From assembly GCA_030837625.1 (NCBI GenBank), contig JAUPKF010000002.1, positions 64,168 through 110,384 of the forward strand: a DNA stretch of 46,217 nt, read 5' to 3'. Positions 44,894 to 46,217 of this stretch are shown here, one piece after another. Under the pieces are notes generated by a model. It was not told where the DNA came from, made no database searches, and saw only the letters and a program-made list of their open reading frames with translations. Both the position numbers and the translations under genes were made by a program. This DNA comes from Patescibacteria group bacterium. GTDB taxonomy: Bacteria > Patescibacteriota > Minisyncoccia > Moranbacterales > UBA2206. Within the stretch, counting starts at the first letter, position 1, and each line of letters begins with the position of its first letter.

Positions 44894-46051
44894 ATGAATC
44901 GAAACAAAAAAATAATCCTGGCGGTTTTTATAATCGCTTTGGCGGGAGGGGCATATTATTTCTTTCGTTCTCCGAAGGAAACGAAAAAAATAGATTTGGA
45001 AAAAAAGATGGTTACGGAGAACACCGGCCCGCTTAACGACGGTCCAGTCAGCCCGATTTCCGGATTGTCTTGTGAAAATTATAATCGTCGCCCGGTGGCG
45101 GTGATGCAGCCGTCCGACCTTCAGGCGCGTCCGGCGGCCGGATTTTCCGAAGCCGATATGGTAATTGAAATGCCGGCCTACACTTCATCGGTGACGCGGC
45201 TGATGGGCGTGTATGTGTGCAATATTCCCAAAGAAATCGGCGCCATCAGAAGCTCCCGCCATGACTACGTCGCCCTAGCCAAGGGTTTGGACGCGTTTTT
45301 TATCCACTGGGGCGGATCACATTTCGCGCTGGATCTTCTCAAAGAAAAAGTTATTGATCATATTGATTGCATGAATACCAATTATTGCGCCCGCTGGCCG
45401 GTGAGCGGAAAAATGCGGATGGAAGACACGGGACATATCACGGGAGAAAATGTTTTGGCGGCGATGAAAAACTTGAATTTGAAAATGGAAAGCAGTTTTG
45501 CCGGTTATGCCCACCAAGCGGAAACCCCGATGGATCAGCGGCCGAGCGGCGGACATTTGCGCGTGGCTTTCGCTAAGCCCTATGACGCTGAATATGACTA
45601 TAACAAGGAAACCAATACTTATTTGCGGACTTGGGGAGAAGACCAGGACACGGATAGGAACGGCGGAGAAAGAATCGCTCCGAAAAATATCGCCGTTATA
45701 TTTGCTGAGTCGGAACAAATTGTCAATACGAAAGATTACAAAGCTTTGGGGCTGAGCGATCCGTGGGCAAATGTTGAGGAAGTCAAAAATACTGGTGTGG
45801 AATCCATCAGCGGGCGGTATAATAACGTGCAAATCGGCGATCCTTGGTATGACTCAAGCGATTCCGGCGACGCTTTCTATTATATGAACGGAAAAGAAAT
45901 TAAGGGCACCTGGAAAAAAGACCGAAAGAAGCTGGACAGCAAGCTGTTTTTCTACGACGAATCCGGACAGGAGGTGAAATTTGTTCCGGGGCAAATCTGG
46001 GTGGAAATTTTGGAGCCAGGACAAGCGCTCAAGTGGGAACCAGCCAGCTAA
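44894..46051 (+). CDS. DUF3048 (YerB-like) membrane-anchored protein
   Basis: The 385-aa protein has an N-terminal hydrophobic anchor (about 7-25, IILAVFIIALAGGAYYFF) and an extracytoplasmic body. DUF3048 motifs include NRRPVAVMQPSDLQARPAAG, FSEADMVIEMPAYTSSVTRL, CNIPKEIGAIRSSRHDYVAL and AFFIHWGGSHFALDLL, matching the family order RPvaVmi.N...ARPqsGlseADivyE...g.iTRf....p..iGpvRSaR. The C-terminal half has SISGRYNNVQIGDPWYD and GQIWVEILEP. The family is widespread in Firmicutes and CPR and its molecular function is not established; YerB of Bacillus is a lipoprotein. Here the anchor seems to be a helix rather than a lipobox. Confidence 0.9.
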   Translation: MNRNKKIILAVFIIALAGGAYYFFRSPKETKKIDLEKKMVTENTGPLNDGPVSPISGLSCENYNRRPVAVMQPSDLQARPAAGFSEADMVIEMPAYTSSVTRLMGVYVCNIPKEIGAIRSSRHDYVALAKGLDAFFIHWGGSHFALDLLKEKVIDHIDCMNTNYCARWPVSGKMRMEDTGHITGENVLAAMKNLNLKMESSFAGYAHQAETPMDQRPSGGHLRVAFAKPYDAEYDYNKETNTYLRTWGEDQDTDRNGGERIAPKNIAVIFAESEQIVNTKDYKALGLSDPWANVEEVKNTGVESISGRYNNVQIGDPWYDSSDSGDAFYYMNGKEIKGTWKKDRKKLDSKLFFYDESGQEVKFVPGQIWVEILEPGQALKWEPAS

Positions 46052-46054
46052 GAA

Positions 46055-46127
46055 GCAGGAATAAAGAAGAAAGAAGAAAGAAAAAAGTTCAGTTCGCGCT
46101 TACTTCATTCTTCTTACTTCATTCTTC
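46055..46127. repeat. Inverted repeat of GAAGAAAGAAG units before holA
   Basis: AAGAAGAAAGAAGAAAG on the left and CTTACTTCATTCTTCTTACT, TCATTCTTC on the right are imperfect reverse complements around TTCAGTTCGCGC. The left unit resembles the insert in mutM (about 44124-44157). Confidence 0.65.
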
Positions 46128-46217
46128 ATGGTTATCTTTCTCTACGGCGATGACCAGTTCCGGTCACGTCAAAAGCTAAACGAAATAAAACAAAAATATT
46201 TAGATAGCGACAAGTCC
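46128..46217 (+). CDS. holA: DNA polymerase III delta subunit, N-terminal fragment cut by window end
   Basis: Thirty codons remain open to the window edge: MVIFLYGDDQFRSRQKLNEI then KQKYLDSDKS. The pattern (I-x-L-Y-G-x-D-x-F-x-S-x-x-x-L) is that of HolA, the clamp-loader delta subunit, common in Parcubacteria with the form FLYGEDTFRSRQKLNEI. The ATG follows an inverted repeat and no ribosome-binding site is visible. Only the opening of the AAA+ fold is present, so the call rests on this N-terminal match. Confidence 0.7.
   Translation, partial: MVIFLYGDDQFRSRQKLNEIKQKYLDSDKS

Noticed and set aside
1-46217. UGA recoding as glycine, as in some CPR lineages
   Set aside because: Genes such as the glycosyltransferase end correctly at TGA, and conserved genes show no internal TGA.
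1-46217. tRNA or rRNA genes
   Set aside because: No cloverleaf with TTCGANNC arm or rRNA-like sequence was seen in any gap by eye; a tRNAscan run would be decisive.

Overview
The window looks like a chromosome segment from a Patescibacteria (Candidate Phyla Radiation) bacterium, probably of the Parcubacteria group. This is inferred from gene content: VirB2-like pilins with Cys-rich tails, lamin-tail proteins, a DUF3048 protein, a tandem GspE/PilB ATPase, and AT-rich intergenic inverted repeats. No 16S rRNA is present to confirm it. UGA is used as a stop (for example the glycosyltransferase ending at 7794), so the code is standard and not the UGA=Gly code of Gracilibacteria/SR1.

Layout. 1-5006 (+): an envelope cluster with a truncated surface protein, three VirB2-like pilin proteins (two carrying C-terminal peptidoglycan-hydrolase-like domains) and a membrane-anchored beta-propeller protein. 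5175-10243 (-): a surface-polysaccharide operon with two Wzy/WaaL-like proteins, a GT2 glycosyltransferase and a Wzx-like flippase. 10524-12357 (-): jag(khpB)-yidC-rnpA-rpmH, divergent from dnaA-oriC-dnaN at 12589-15400 (+). This is the classical bacterial origin neighbourhood. rpmH (45 aa) is very short and was read directly from the sequence. trxB and a DciA-like gene follow. 17172-25681 (-): uppP, a class A penicillin-binding protein, then a dense run of four ATP-grasp ligases (one fused to a retropepsin-like RimB domain) and a 7TM protein. 25859-33568 (mostly -): ruvC, yebC, a TrmB-type regulator, a small orphan gene, a REP-associated transposase (RAYT), a lamin-tail/PKD protein, a PH-domain membrane protein and ruvB. 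33569-34274: a gene-poor stretch with a strong promoter, a probable structured small RNA, a 29-codon ORF and a terminator. 34275-38604 (-): a 1015-aa double GspE ATPase and a DHH-type protein with lost catalytic residues. 38739-46217 (+): tsaE, a cyclophilin lipoprotein, an orphan membrane protein, polA, mutM, a DUF3048 protein and the start of holA.

Two themes stand out. First, the ATP-grasp/RimB/7TM operon next to cell-wall genes resembles the amidoligase-retropepsin-7TM systems known from comparative genomics, but has extra ligases and lacks the transglutaminase-like domain. It is the best candidate for a poorly described biosynthetic or peptide-modification system. Second, the genome is heavily colonised by short palindromes and longer inverted repeats. 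Several lie in frame inside conserved genes (a wzy-like gene, mutM, tsaE, uppP, polA, the lamin-tail gene and the RAYT gene itself), adding repeat-encoded peptides at what look like loops. Many families also form long hairpins at gene ends, where they may act as terminators.
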